Part shown: in pieces, positions 1 to 6,895 of the stretch
How the letters are laid out: each line of letters opens with the position of its first letter
Numbering within the stretch: position 1 is the stretch's first letter
DNA from: an uncultured Taibaiella sp.
GTDB taxonomy: Bacteria > Bacteroidota > Bacteroidia > Chitinophagales > Chitinophagaceae
Reading direction: 5' to 3'
Length of the DNA: 20,413 nt
Assembly: GCA_946886975.1 (NCBI GenBank)
Contig: CAMPJV010000010.1
Coordinates: 1 to 20,413 of the forward strand
The notes under the pieces: model-generated
What the model saw: the letters and a program-made list of their open reading frames with translations, nothing else
The model's database searches: none
Told to the model about the DNA's origin: nothing
Translations under genes and position numbers: made by a program

Positions 1-18
1 TATGTAATTGTCAGCCAT
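1..18 (-). CDS. 5' end of a gene leaving the window (first six codons)
   Basis: Read on the minus strand, an ATG at 18-16 opens a frame (M-A-D-N-Y-I) that runs off the left edge. It is preceded by a strong purine-rich ribosome binding site (GGAGAAG, about 5 nt before the ATG). A perfect Bacteroidota -7 box (TACTTTTG, 37-44 on the minus strand) lies about 19 nt upstream. These signals, not coding length, support the call. The product cannot be identified from six residues. Confidence 0.6.
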
Positions 19-36
19 TTATCTTCTCCTCTCAGC

Positions 37-44
37 CAAAAGTA
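37..44 (-). promoter_or_regulatory. -7 promoter box for the partial gene at the left edge
   Basis: On the minus strand this reads TACTTTTG, an exact match to the Bacteroidota sigma-A -7 consensus TAnnTTTG. A TTTC that could serve as a weak -33 element lies 18 nt upstream (63-66). The start codon is 19 nt downstream, with a purine-rich ribosome binding site between. Confidence 0.55.
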
Positions 45-137
45 AACAGGAGTAGGGAGAAAGAAAAATGAAGTTTTGCCGCTAAATACCCCCAATATTC
101 ACACCTTAGGGAGTAGTAAAACCCGGAGTTTTCAAGG

Positions 138-145
138 TACATTTA
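138..145 (+). promoter_or_regulatory. Possible -7 box (TACATTTA) of the small membrane protein gene
   Basis: TACATTTA matches TAnnTTTG except at the last base and lies 27 nt before the ATG at 173. No convincing -33 element is visible. The same octamer precedes the EcsC-like gene at 6128. Confidence 0.35.
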
Positions 146-172
146 AGGAAGTTAATTTCAACTCCACCCATT

Positions 173-385
173 ATGGATATCAAAAGGCTAAGAAAGACGA
201 TTGGTGTACTGGCTATTATGCTGACCGTTTGCGGGGGTAACTCGCTACGTGTGCTTGAACATACACAGGGAAGGGCAGTAGAGTTCGTGTCAGTGCTTGC
301 CCTGGGAATGGTGCTTGGCGCACTAATATTTGGGATAAGGATGTACTTCAGAATGAAGTCGAAAGCCGGAAGGGAGGTTATATAA
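173..385 (+). CDS. Putative small membrane protein, unknown function
   Basis: This encodes 70 residues that I do not recognise. The N-terminus is basic (MDIKRLRK) and is followed by a hydrophobic stretch at about residues 9-24. A second, stronger hydrophobic helix lies at about 36-58, and the tail is basic (RMKSKAGREVI). This fits a two-helix inner-membrane protein with both ends in the cytoplasm. A possible -7 box lies 27 nt upstream. It converges with the four-helix membrane protein gene, with only 15 nt between the two. An open frame on the opposite strand (106-453) is rich in Ser, Thr and Pro and looks like a shadow. Support is composition, topology and promoter only; no homologue is recognised. 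Confidence 0.45.
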   Translation: MDIKRLRKTIGVLAIMLTVCGGNSLRVLEHTQGRAVEFVSVLALGMVLGALIFGIRMYFRMKSKAGREVI

Positions 386-400
386 CCAAGCCAAGCCGTA

Positions 401-829
401 TTACGTTGCCGTACTTTCCGCCCGGACTGCGGGAGGCGTATGCTTAGCAGCATAGAGCTTGCGCCACGAGAGTATCAGGATAATCGTAATAAAGCTGCTC
501 ACCGCGCCAAACATGATGTTCCAAAGGGTGAGGAAACAAAACAGCATCAGCAGGGTGGCGCCAAGGCGTGGGCGAAGGATAAAAAGCAGGACAGACAGCA
601 AACCGAATATGCCAAACCCAAGGAAAATACTCTTCATCATTGTGCTCATGGGGTCAATGCCTGCCATGGAGGCAAACATGGTCCAGGGGCCAAGCTGGCC
701 TGCGTAGTCTCCCTGAGCAGGCCTTATGTAGTCTCCAAGTGTAAGCGCATGGTATCCATCGTAGGCCATGTAGCCTGCGTTGGCTGCGATAAGAAGTACG
801 ATGATTATTTTCAGGATGGACTCTCCCAT
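401..829 (-). CDS. Conserved four-helix membrane protein, function unknown
   Basis: This encodes 142 residues with four predicted transmembrane helices at about 5-22, 66-84, 89-106 and 107-122. The loop after helix 1 carries the pattern YDGYHALTLGDYI...GDYAGQLGPW. I recall this kind of loop from a family of uncharacterised Bacteroidota membrane proteins of about 120-150 residues; the recollection is not checked. The C-terminal tail is short, basic and then Thr/Ala-rich. Position 829 is the first ATG of the frame. A TATCTTTA -7-like box sits 16 nt upstream (845-852, minus strand). No enzymatic motif is visible and I do not assign a function. The gene lies downstream of the hydrolase gene but is separated from it by a strong terminator, so it is probably transcribed on its own. 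Confidence 0.75.
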   Translation of the reverse strand: MGESILKIIIVLLIAANAGYMAYDGYHALTLGDYIRPAQGDYAGQLGPWTMFASMAGIDPMSTMMKSIFLGFGIFGLLSVLLFILRPRLGATLLMLFCFLTLWNIMFGAVSSFITIILILSWRKLYAAKHTPPAVRAESTAT

Positions 830-844
830 GGTTCAATAGCATAA

Positions 845-852
845 TAAAGATA
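845..852 (-). promoter_or_regulatory. -7-like box of the four-helix membrane protein gene
   Basis: On the minus strand this reads TATCTTTA, one base from TAnnTTTG. It lies 16 nt upstream of the ATG at 829. No clear -33 element is seen at the expected distance. Confidence 0.35.
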
Positions 853-912
853 GGAAGCTACAGGAAAATATACTCGTGCAGCAGGATAGGATATATTCCG
901 AGGCAATAAAAA

Positions 913-934
913 GCTCCGCGAGTGGATGCGGAGC
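913..934 (-). terminator. Rho-independent terminator of the MBL-fold hydrolase gene
   Basis: A 7-bp perfect GC-rich stem (GCTCCGC at 913-919 paired with GCGGAGC at 928-934) with an 8-nt loop is followed on the minus strand by TTTTTATT. It starts 23 nt after the hydrolase stop codon. The plus-strand side also ends in TTTT, so it may work in both directions. Confidence 0.8.
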
Positions 935-956
935 CTTTTATTTATGCTATTGCTGA

Positions 957-2015
957 TCAGGTGAAGAGGCGCCTTAACCTGGAGGGCCTTACCATATTCT
1001 CTATGTCACTCACCTTTCTCTTCAGCTTTCGGGTGTCGAGGAGGTCGGTGATACTGTTGGATTGCTTTCTCTTACTCAGTACTGCAACTGTTATCGCTGC
1101 CGCTGCTATGGACACCCCTATGGTGAGCAGTAGCCAGGGGAAGTTGTTCTCTTTAGGAGGTACATACATTACACCGCTGGCGTCTACTATAGCAGGATCG
1201 TCGAGGTAGCGGCCCTTCCTGGGGAGGGCTATCTCGTCGAAGTGGCGGGAAAGATTGTGGAGGGCGGCTTGCATTTCGGGGCCGCTCATGGGCTTTCCGT
1301 GGCCGGTTGCTATGACCTCCGGCTTTAGTTCGGCTATGTCGAGTACTGAATTGCGCGCGGCCTGCCAATCGTACGTAAAGTATTTGGGCGGGCCGGAGAG
1401 TTTCTTCTTTTGCATCATGACGGACATAGCCGACTCCTGCACGGTGGTTACTATGGCGTCGCCCGCTATGAGGACCTTGTCCTTCTGCCTGAAAAAGCTG
1501 ACATGACCGGGGGCGTGACCCGGCGTGTAGATGTATTGCCAATCGGAGAGGAAAGGGACGCTGCCATCGGGAGGCAGGATGTGGAGTCTATGCTCTATGT
1601 TGATAGGCTTCTTGGGATACATCCAGGCCATCTTAGCCATGAGGCCACCGTTTACACTGGCGTCTGGCGGCGGATAGGAGGACTTGCCGCTGAGGTATGG
1701 CAACTCGAGGTAGTGGCAATAGACGGGCACCTGCCATTCTTCTGCAAGGCGTATCAACGAGCCGGTGTGGTCGAAGTGGCCGTGAGTGAGGATAATAGCG
1801 GCAGGCTTGCTGTCGGCACCAAAGAGCTTTTCTGCCATACGATGGATCTTTGGAGCGGAGGACTTTAGCCCTGCGTCGATGAGTACCCAATGGCCGGTCT
1901 CCTCGTCCCGAACCATATACATATTCACAAAAACATCTTTGGTTCCCCATACGTTAGGGGCAACATCGAAATATAAAGACTGAGCTTCTTTCGTCTGGGT
2001 TACTTGTTCTTTCAT
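957..2015 (-). CDS. Membrane-anchored metallo-beta-lactamase-fold hydrolase
   Basis: This is a 352-residue MBL-fold protein if started at the ATG at 2015; the frame stays open to 2120, but the extra residues do not look like part of the domain. Zinc-binding motifs are intact: THGHFDH at residues 77-83, GHAPGH at 166-171, AGDA at 184-187 and GHG at 238-240. This is a glyoxalase II-like layout of two metals bound by His and Asp. The domain ends near residue 265. A linker is followed by one hydrophobic helix (about 292-312), then a basic cytoplasmic tail. The C-terminal helix suggests attachment to the inner membrane; which side the catalytic domain faces is not clear, because no N-terminal signal peptide is seen with this start. 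The substrate is unknown, since this fold covers thiolesters, lactones, nucleic acids and more. The gene is divergent from the rhomboid gene across a 680-bp gap. Confidence 0.88.
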   Translation of the reverse strand: MKEQVTQTKEAQSLYFDVAPNVWGTKDVFVNMYMVRDEETGHWVLIDAGLKSSAPKIHRMAEKLFGADSKPAAIILTHGHFDHTGSLIRLAEEWQVPVYCHYLELPYLSGKSSYPPPDASVNGGLMAKMAWMYPKKPINIEHRLHILPPDGSVPFLSDWQYIYTPGHAPGHVSFFRQKDKVLIAGDAIVTTVQESAMSVMMQKKKLSGPPKYFTYDWQAARNSVLDIAELKPEVIATGHGKPMSGPEMQAALHNLSRHFDEIALPRKGRYLDDPAIVDASGVMYVPPKENNFPWLLLTIGVSIAAAAITVAVLSKRKQSNSITDLLDTRKLKRKVSDIENMVRPSRLRRLFT

Positions 2016-2136
2016 GATTAATGCTTTATTAATGGTTTGAGAGACAGTGACACGGAATAGAGGCAACAAAAACATGCCACATTGGGGGGAAATCCTGAAG
2101 AGGGAAAATCTAAACTCCAATTTGTGCGATCTGGTA

Positions 2137-2301
2137 TGCGACAGACGAAGGAAAGACGTTGCAGAGCCGCTGCTACTGCGGTGCAGATAGTGTGCAGATC
2201 CGTTGCAGATCCGTACTTACCCCGTATTTACCCCGTATTTAGCCCGTATTTAGCCCGTATATATCCCGTATTTACCCCGTATCTAATCCGTAGGTACGGC
2301 G
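2137..2301. repeat. Tandem array with an 11-bp period, about 15 units
   Basis: Reading in 11-bp steps, 14 of 15 units end in CG, and most of the later ones end in CCG. The units fall into two types. Units at 2159, 2192 and 2203 are TTGCAGATCCG or one or two changes away, while 2170 and 2181 are more degenerate. Units from 2214 to 2290 resemble TATTTACCCCG (exact at 2225 and 2269; TATTTAGCCCG at 2236 and 2247). The first two (2137, 2148) and the last (2291) are the most worn. The period breaks down after 2301. The array lies between the divergent hydrolase and rhomboid genes. Because 11 is not a multiple of 3, translation would give an 11-residue repeat, but no convincing gene covers it. Confidence 0.85.
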
Positions 2302-2695
2302 GAGATTAGCCACTTAATAGCCAATGGGATTGAGCGGGACACCAGGGAATAACTCTATAGTGAGAGACTCTCTATACTGTTGCGGAGGATGTTTTAGAAG
2401 ATGAGAATGCGTGCTTCAGCCAGCTTTTACTGATGTGATAGCAGCTTTTGAGGTAGTGAGCGGTGGTACGACCGGTGCCGGGGGGTATTAGTCCACCTTT
2501 TGGGTGGGTGATCTGCTGATAAGCAAGCACCACGAATGCCGCGCGGGCCAAGTTTATTAAGATTGCTGACTTCTTCATCAGAAGAGACGGATGAAAAGAT
2601 GGTTCCGCGGGGTGGTAAGGATACGTTAAAGGTGGAAAATAATGAACCGGATATGTGAGCCTTTTAATTTGATGCATTAATTTCAAGACTGGCAC
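2302..2695. other. Gap upstream of the rhomboid gene, no gene recognised
   Basis: Nothing here can be supported as a gene. A minus-strand open frame (2372-2764) overlaps the rhomboid start, lacks a ribosome binding site or promoter, and resembles no family along its length. Small inverted repeats occur: GAGAG-A-CTCTC at about 2362-2372 and CCACC-TTTTG-GGTGG at 2493-2507. Neither is followed by a T-run. The region presumably holds the rhomboid promoter, but no clear -7 box is visible near the ATG. Confidence 0.4.
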
Positions 2696-3496
2696 ATGTA
2701 CCTGACCTATGCGTTGATCATTATAACCTGCATTATCTCTTACAAGGGGATAAAAGAAGACCATTTCCTACAGAAATATGCATTTAACATAGACAAGGTG
2801 CTGATCTACAAAGATTACCAGCGCATCATCACCTCGGGCTTTCTGCATGTGAACTGGCTGCACCTGGTGATCAATATGTTTGTACTCTGGTCGTTCGGGA
2901 GTGGGCTGGAGGTGGCGCTGGGGATGCTGCCATTCGGGATCATCTATTTTACGAGCATGATAGGCGGGAACCTGCTGGCGCTGCTGATACACAAGCATAA
3001 TAGCGCCTATACGTCCGTTGGCGCATCGGGGGCCATCAGCGGGCTTATATTTGCGACTATTGCCTTGTTTCCCTCACTGCGCATCCTTTTCCTGCCAAGC
3101 TGGATATTCGGGATAGCTTATGTGGTTTATACTATTTACGCCATCAGATCACAGAGGACGGATGTGGGGCATGCGGCTCACCTGGGCGGAGCGCTGATAG
3201 GGATGGCTTTTGCGATACTGATGCGGCCAAGCGCGCTGGCTAATAACTGGCTGCCGATACTGGCTATACTGCTGCCGGGAGTGGCGCTGATACTGATAAT
3301 GATCTACAGGCCAGACATTATCCTTATAAACAAGAAGACGCAGCGGAAGCACCTGAACTACGAGGACAGGTATAACCTTTCCAAGTTTGACCAAAAGAAG
3401 GAAGTGGACAGAATACTGGAGAAGATAGCCAGGAAAGGGATGAGCAGCCTGACAAAAAAGGAGAAGCAACTGCTGGAGGAGTATTCGAGGTCGTAG
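2696..3496 (+). CDS. Rhomboid-family intramembrane serine protease
   Basis: This encodes 266 residues and six or more hydrophobic helices. Rhomboids cleave transmembrane substrates inside the inner membrane with a Ser-His dyad. All expected landmarks are present. His56 and Asn60 lie in the second-helix motif (LHLVIN) that forms the oxyanion pocket, the nucleophile Ser111 is in GASG, and the catalytic His162 is in AAHLGGALIG. A soluble tail (about residues 215-266) is charged and contains DRILEKIARKGMSSLT, which looks like the small C-terminal helical domain that follows many Bacteroidota rhomboids. The predicted start ATG at 2696 places the first helix at residues 2-15. Substrates cannot be inferred. 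tgt follows 71 bp downstream, but tgt has its own -7 box. Confidence 0.9.
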   Translation: MYLTYALIIITCIISYKGIKEDHFLQKYAFNIDKVLIYKDYQRIITSGFLHVNWLHLVINMFVLWSFGSGLEVALGMLPFGIIYFTSMIGGNLLALLIHKHNSAYTSVGASGAISGLIFATIALFPSLRILFLPSWIFGIAYVVYTIYAIRSQRTDVGHAAHLGGALIGMAFAILMRPSALANNWLPILAILLPGVALILIMIYRPDIILINKKTQRKHLNYEDRYNLSKFDQKKEVDRILEKIARKGMSSLTKKEKQLLEEYSRS

Positions 3497-3552
3497 GCGA
3501 AGATCATTGAAGGTGATAACCACGTAGATAGCGATAGATACAATCCACCCTT

Positions 3553-3560
3553 TACCTTTG
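3553..3560 (+). promoter_or_regulatory. -7 promoter box of tgt, almost touching the start codon
   Basis: TACCTTTG is an exact match to TAnnTTTG and ends 7 nt before the tgt ATG. If transcription starts 4-7 nt after the box, as usual for this promoter class, the mRNA has almost no leader. No clear TTTG -33 element lies at 18-20 nt upstream. Confidence 0.6.
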
Positions 3561-3567
3561 CGCCGAA

Positions 3568-4698
3568 ATGGAATTTACATTAGAAGGCCAGGACGTAAAC
3601 TCAAGTGGACGAGCAGGAACAATAAGTACTGATCACGGCGAGATCACTACTCCCATCTTTATGCCTGTAGGCACAGTGGCAAGCGTAAAGGCGGTGACAC
3701 AACTGCAGCTAAAGGAAGAAATAAAAGCGCAGATCATACTGGGGAATACCTATCACCTATACCTGAGACCGGGGACTGAGATCATTGAGCAGGCGGGAGG
3801 ACTTCATAAATTCAATGGATGGCACAGGCCGATACTGACGGACAGTGGAGGCTACCAGGTATTCTCCCTTTCGGGCAACAGGAAGCTAACCGAAGAAGGA
3901 GCCATGTTTCAAAGTCACATTGATGGGTCGAGGCATTTGTTTACACCTGAGAAGGTGATAGACATACAAAGAGCAATAGGTGCGGATATCATTATGGCTT
4001 TTGATGAATGCCCACCCTACCCTTCTGAATACGAGTATGCAAGAAAGAGTATGGAGCTAACGCACCGCTGGCTGGCGAGATGTGTGAAGGCTATGAGTGA
4101 GACTGAACCGAAGTATGGATATAGCCAAAGTCTTTTCCCCATTATTCAAGGAAGTACATTTAAGGACCTAAGAAAGGCATCCTCGGAATTTGTAGCTAGT
4201 ATGGAAGCGGATGGGAACGCCATAGGCGGGCTTTCTGTTGGCGAGCCAGAGGAGATGATGTATGAGATGGCGGCGCTGTGCTGCTCATACCTACCCAAGG
4301 ACAAGCCGCGCTACCTGATGGGTGTGGGGACCCCCTGGAACATACTGGAGAATATTGCACTGGGGATAGACATGTTTGACTGCGTGATGCCAACAAGGAA
4401 TGGACGCAATGGGATGCTGTTCACGAGCCGGGGTGTGATCAACATAAAGAACAAAAGATGGGCGAATGACTTCAGCCCAATAGATGACGGAATAGACTGT
4501 CACACGAGCAACTACTATACCAAGGCTTACCTGCGGCATTTATTTGTAGCCAACGAAATACTAGGCCTGCAGATAGCAAGCATTCATAACCTGGCATTTT
4601 ACCTTGACCTGGTGAAGCAGGCGAGAGAGCATATTATGGCTGGTGACTTCAAGCCATGGAAAGATGAGATGGTGGTGAGGATCAGGGAGCGGTTGTGA
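3568..4698 (+). CDS. tgt: tRNA-guanine(34) transglycosylase
   Basis: This encodes 376 residues, the full length for bacterial Tgt. The enzyme exchanges guanine 34 of tRNAs for Asp, Asn, His and Tyr with the queuosine precursor preQ1. Substrate-pocket motifs are present: TDSGGYQVFSL around Asp92, FDEC at 145-148 and AIGGLSVGEP at 218-227. The nucleophile Asp271 lies in FDCVMPTRNGRNG. The C-terminal zinc site is reduced. The family pattern CxCxxC...His aligns with I309-D-C311-H-T-S314 and His340, so only one Cys and the His remain. Loss of these Cys residues is, from memory, usual in Bacteroidota Tgt, so this is not evidence of an inactive gene. The ATG at 3568 is set by the start of the conserved N-terminus and the -7 box just upstream. 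Confidence 0.97.
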   Translation: MEFTLEGQDVNSSGRAGTISTDHGEITTPIFMPVGTVASVKAVTQLQLKEEIKAQIILGNTYHLYLRPGTEIIEQAGGLHKFNGWHRPILTDSGGYQVFSLSGNRKLTEEGAMFQSHIDGSRHLFTPEKVIDIQRAIGADIIMAFDECPPYPSEYEYARKSMELTHRWLARCVKAMSETEPKYGYSQSLFPIIQGSTFKDLRKASSEFVASMEADGNAIGGLSVGEPEEMMYEMAALCCSYLPKDKPRYLMGVGTPWNILENIALGIDMFDCVMPTRNGRNGMLFTSRGVINIKNKRWANDFSPIDDGIDCHTSNYYTKAYLRHLFVANEILGLQIASIHNLAFYLDLVKQAREHIMAGDFKPWKDEMVVRIRERL

Positions 4699-4702
4699 CA
4701 TC

Positions 4703-4723
4703 ACTCTAATATTTATTTAGAGT
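4703..4723 (+). terminator. Weak AT-rich hairpin after tgt
   Basis: ACTCTAA (4703-4709) pairs with TTAGAGT (4717-4723) over a 7-nt loop and is followed by CTTTC. It lies between the convergent ends of tgt and the T9SS protein gene. The stem is short and AT-rich and the T-run is interrupted, so termination is plausible but weak. Confidence 0.4.
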
Positions 4724-4738
4724 CTTTCAAATACCCAC

Positions 4739-5989
4739 CTATTGGATTAGTACTTTTCTTATGATCTCTTTTCCCTGCAGAGGTTGAAGTGAGACAATGT
4801 AGATGCCTTTTGCATGTCCGACTAAAGAAATGTGGTGCTCTGTTGACGGCATGTTCTTGCAGTACAGTACTCTGCCAGTAAGATCAGAAACTTTGACTGT
4901 ATGGGAGCTTTGCATCTTAGTGGTAAAACTGCCATCGCCGGGATTTGGATAGATGATTGCTAGAGGCTCGGCAGATGAAAGGGTATTGACGGATAGTAGC
5001 TTATTAAGATTGCTGACTATCAGACCGCTATCGCCAACAGCAAAAGCAACGGAATCATTGCTCATAGCCACACTATTCATGGGCTGATCAGTAGACTCGA
5101 AATGAGGAGAGCCACTATGCCAGGCCAGCATTGCACCCTGGGTGCCGGATGAAACCTTACCTACAGCGATGAAGGAATCTTTTTTCGACGTTACGAGCGA
5201 ACGCAGAGTGGGATAAGCAAAGGTGAGCGTGTTGATATCTATCTGCCATGTTGCGCCAGTGTCAGTACTTATGAGGATGGCACCCATTGGATTGGCGCAT
5301 GCGGCTAGTATGGTACTATCATTTACAAACTTCAGAGAATAAATAGTAGAGTCAACGACTGTCTTGACCGTATCCCACGATATGCCGCCATTGAAAGTGC
5401 GGTATACAAAGCCACCGCTGCCCGCAGCAATACCGACGCTGGTGTCATAGAAGTCGACAGCATAGAGGAACTCCTCAGGGAGGTAGCTGAAGGTGTGGTA
5501 ATTACCCCAAACTCCTCCAGACAGTTTCATTATGGCCTGACCTGCAAAGAAAGCCGAGCCTACCTGGAAACCGTTGCTCTCGTCAAAGAAATAGCTGCTG
5601 TAGACGGCGATATTGCCACTGGTGACCGGCAGCCAGTTGAAGCCACCGTCAGTAGTCTTGAACATTACACCGCTATAGGTCGGGTTGGCAAAGTTGCTTA
5701 TGACCAGGAAACCTGTGCTGTCGTTAACGAAATTCACATGCACAATATCAGGACCTGCCAGGGAGAAAGCCAGACCTGAAGCGTTCACGGGCGTCCATGT
5801 GGCACCGCCATTTGTCGTCTTGAGCAAGAGGCTGTCGGCACCACCAATGTAGCCGACATTCGGGCTTCCAAAGGAAATACTCATTAACCGTTTGGATGTA
5901 CCGGAGGGTATCTTGCTCCAATAGGGACTTTGGCCACTTGCCGTTGAAACAACCAAAAGGAGCGCAGCTAAAAAGGTAAGATGTTTCAT
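4739..5989 (-). CDS. Exported beta-propeller-like protein with T9SS type A sorting domain
   Basis: This encodes 416 residues. It begins with a Sec signal peptide (about 1-19, hydrophobic core LTFLAALLLVVSTA). Then come repeated units of the YCF48/BNR type with the pattern T-x-GG-x-x-W: TTNGGATW at 58-65, TTDGGFNW at 112-119, TFNGGISW at 198-205 and STDTGATW at 241-248. Weaker units lie between and after these, so about seven blades are likely. The C-terminus (about 344-416) is a Por-type sorting domain: IIYPNPGDGSF, then VKVSDLTGRVLY, then KGIYIVSL, ending in RKVLIQ. Such domains send proteins across the outer membrane by type IX secretion, after which they are cleaved and attached to the surface or released. 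The ligand or partner is unknown. The gene converges with tgt and is divergent from the EcsC-like gene. Confidence 0.92.
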   Translation of the reverse strand: MKHLTFLAALLLVVSTASGQSPYWSKIPSGTSKRLMSISFGSPNVGYIGGADSLLLKTTNGGATWTPVNASGLAFSLAGPDIVHVNFVNDSTGFLVISNFANPTYSGVMFKTTDGGFNWLPVTSGNIAVYSSYFFDESNGFQVGSAFFAGQAIMKLSGGVWGNYHTFSYLPEEFLYAVDFYDTSVGIAAGSGGFVYRTFNGGISWDTVKTVVDSTIYSLKFVNDSTILAACANPMGAILISTDTGATWQIDINTLTFAYPTLRSLVTSKKDSFIAVGKVSSGTQGAMLAWHSGSPHFESTDQPMNSVAMSNDSVAFAVGDSGLIVSNLNKLLSVNTLSSAEPLAIIYPNPGDGSFTTKMQSSHTVKVSDLTGRVLYCKNMPSTEHHISLVGHAKGIYIVSLQPLQGKEIIRKVLIQ

Positions 5990-6127
5990 TTCCGAGATAG
6001 TTTAATGTTCTGTAAAATTCAAGAAAACTTAAGTTCTGTTGTTGCACATTTCGGCCTTTTGGTAGCACTTTTCCTCTTTTTGAGGGCATTATTGAAGCAT
6101 AGCTCGAATACCGCTAGGTAAAGGAAG

Positions 6128-6135
6128 TACATTTA
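6128..6135 (+). promoter_or_regulatory. -7-like box of the EcsC-like gene
   Basis: TACATTTA differs from TAnnTTTG only at the last base and ends 8 nt before the ATG at 6144. The same octamer occurs at 138. If functional it gives an mRNA with a leader of only a few nucleotides. Confidence 0.4.
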
Positions 6136-6143
6136 CGGAAGAT

Positions 6144-6869
6144 ATGGAGTCTTACGACGAAAGGGTAAAACAAGAGTTAGACGCCTGGAGCAGGGAGATG
6201 ATGAGGAAGCCAAACCTTACGGACCGGCTTTCCAGCAACGTACAAGCTAAGATAAACAGCAAGATACCGGAGAAGGTACATCGAGGGATTTCCAGAACCT
6301 TTAAAGAAGTAATAGAAGCCGTTCTAAAGGGATCCGCATTTATAACTGAAAAGCCGCTGGCAGATGCACCTACACAAACGAGGGACCTGCTCGCAGAAGA
6401 CAAGATCACAGTATATAAAAACACCGCTGCAGCGGAAGGCGCGCTGACAGGAGCAGGCGGCATTCTATTGGGGCTTGCTGACCTTCCCCTATGGCTGAGC
6501 ATAAAGATGAAAATGTTGGCTGCTATCGCGGCTGTGTATGGCTACGATCTGCGAGACTACAGAGAACGGGTGTACCTGCTGCATATATTTCAACTAACCT
6601 TTTCGAGCAAACAACACAGGAGAAAGATATTTATGAATGTTGCTAACTGGAACACCTACAGCAAAACGCTGCCGGGTGATATGAACAAATTTGACTGGAG
6701 GAGCTTTCAGCAGGAATACAGGGATTTTATAGACATAGCCAAACTGCTGCAGCTAATACCAGGCGTGGGAGCCGCGGTGGGTGCATACGTAAACCATAAA
6801 TATACTCAGAAGCTGGGGCAGACAGCTATCAATGCATACAGACTAAGGTGGGCGAACACAAACGCCTGA
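6144..6869 (+). CDS. EcsC-family protein
   Basis: This encodes 241 residues resembling the EcsC protein family, named after the third gene of the Bacillus ecs ABC-transporter operon; the biochemical role is not known. The core is the stretch at about residues 94-135 (AAAEGALTGAGGILLGLADLP, then LSIKMKMLAAIAAVYGYD). It forms a hydrophobic hairpin with Gly-rich turns, as in family members. Another glycine-rich hydrophobic segment lies at about 202-215 (LQLIPGVGAAVGAY). The N-terminal 90 residues are charged and helical, with no signal peptide. The protein probably lies at the membrane surface on the cytoplasmic side. No ABC-transporter genes are nearby, so a partnership like the Bacillus one is not supported here. 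It converges with the SIMPL-domain gene, 26 nt away. Confidence 0.82.
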   Translation: MESYDERVKQELDAWSREMMRKPNLTDRLSSNVQAKINSKIPEKVHRGISRTFKEVIEAVLKGSAFITEKPLADAPTQTRDLLAEDKITVYKNTAAAEGALTGAGGILLGLADLPLWLSIKMKMLAAIAAVYGYDLRDYRERVYLLHIFQLTFSSKQHRRKIFMNVANWNTYSKTLPGDMNKFDWRSFQQEYRDFIDIAKLLQLIPGVGAAVGAYVNHKYTQKLGQTAINAYRLRWANTNA

Positions 6870-6895
6870 GCCGAATCGTAATCTTCGATGCGGGT

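Noticed and set aside
106..453. Minus-strand open frame of 115 codons opposite the small membrane protein
   Set aside because: Its composition (many Ser, Thr, Pro, no coherent pattern) is that of a shadow, and it overlaps the end of the four-helix membrane protein gene on the same strand.
1410..1868. Plus-strand 152-codon frame inside the MBL hydrolase gene
   Set aside because: It is a shadow of the hydrolase, which has all its catalytic motifs on the other strand.
2082..2309. Plus-strand frame translating the 11-bp array into an 11-residue repeat (YLPRIYPVFSP-like)
   Set aside because: A period-11 DNA repeat always gives an 11-residue peptide repeat when no stop occurs. There is no promoter, ribosome binding site or signal peptide, and the conserved phase is that of the DNA.
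2372..2764. Minus-strand frame containing LLMKKSAILINLARAAFV, which resembles the MKxxAILINTARG motif of D-2-hydroxyacid dehydrogenases
   Set aside because: The similarity covers under 20 residues. The expected downstream LVDExAL is missing, the upstream Rossmann motif is absent, and the frame overlaps the rhomboid gene. Most likely chance.
4150..4165. AGTACATTTAAGGA inside tgt, similar to the -7-like boxes at 138 and 6128
   Set aside because: It encodes the conserved GSTFKDLRK segment of Tgt, so the match is explained by protein sequence.
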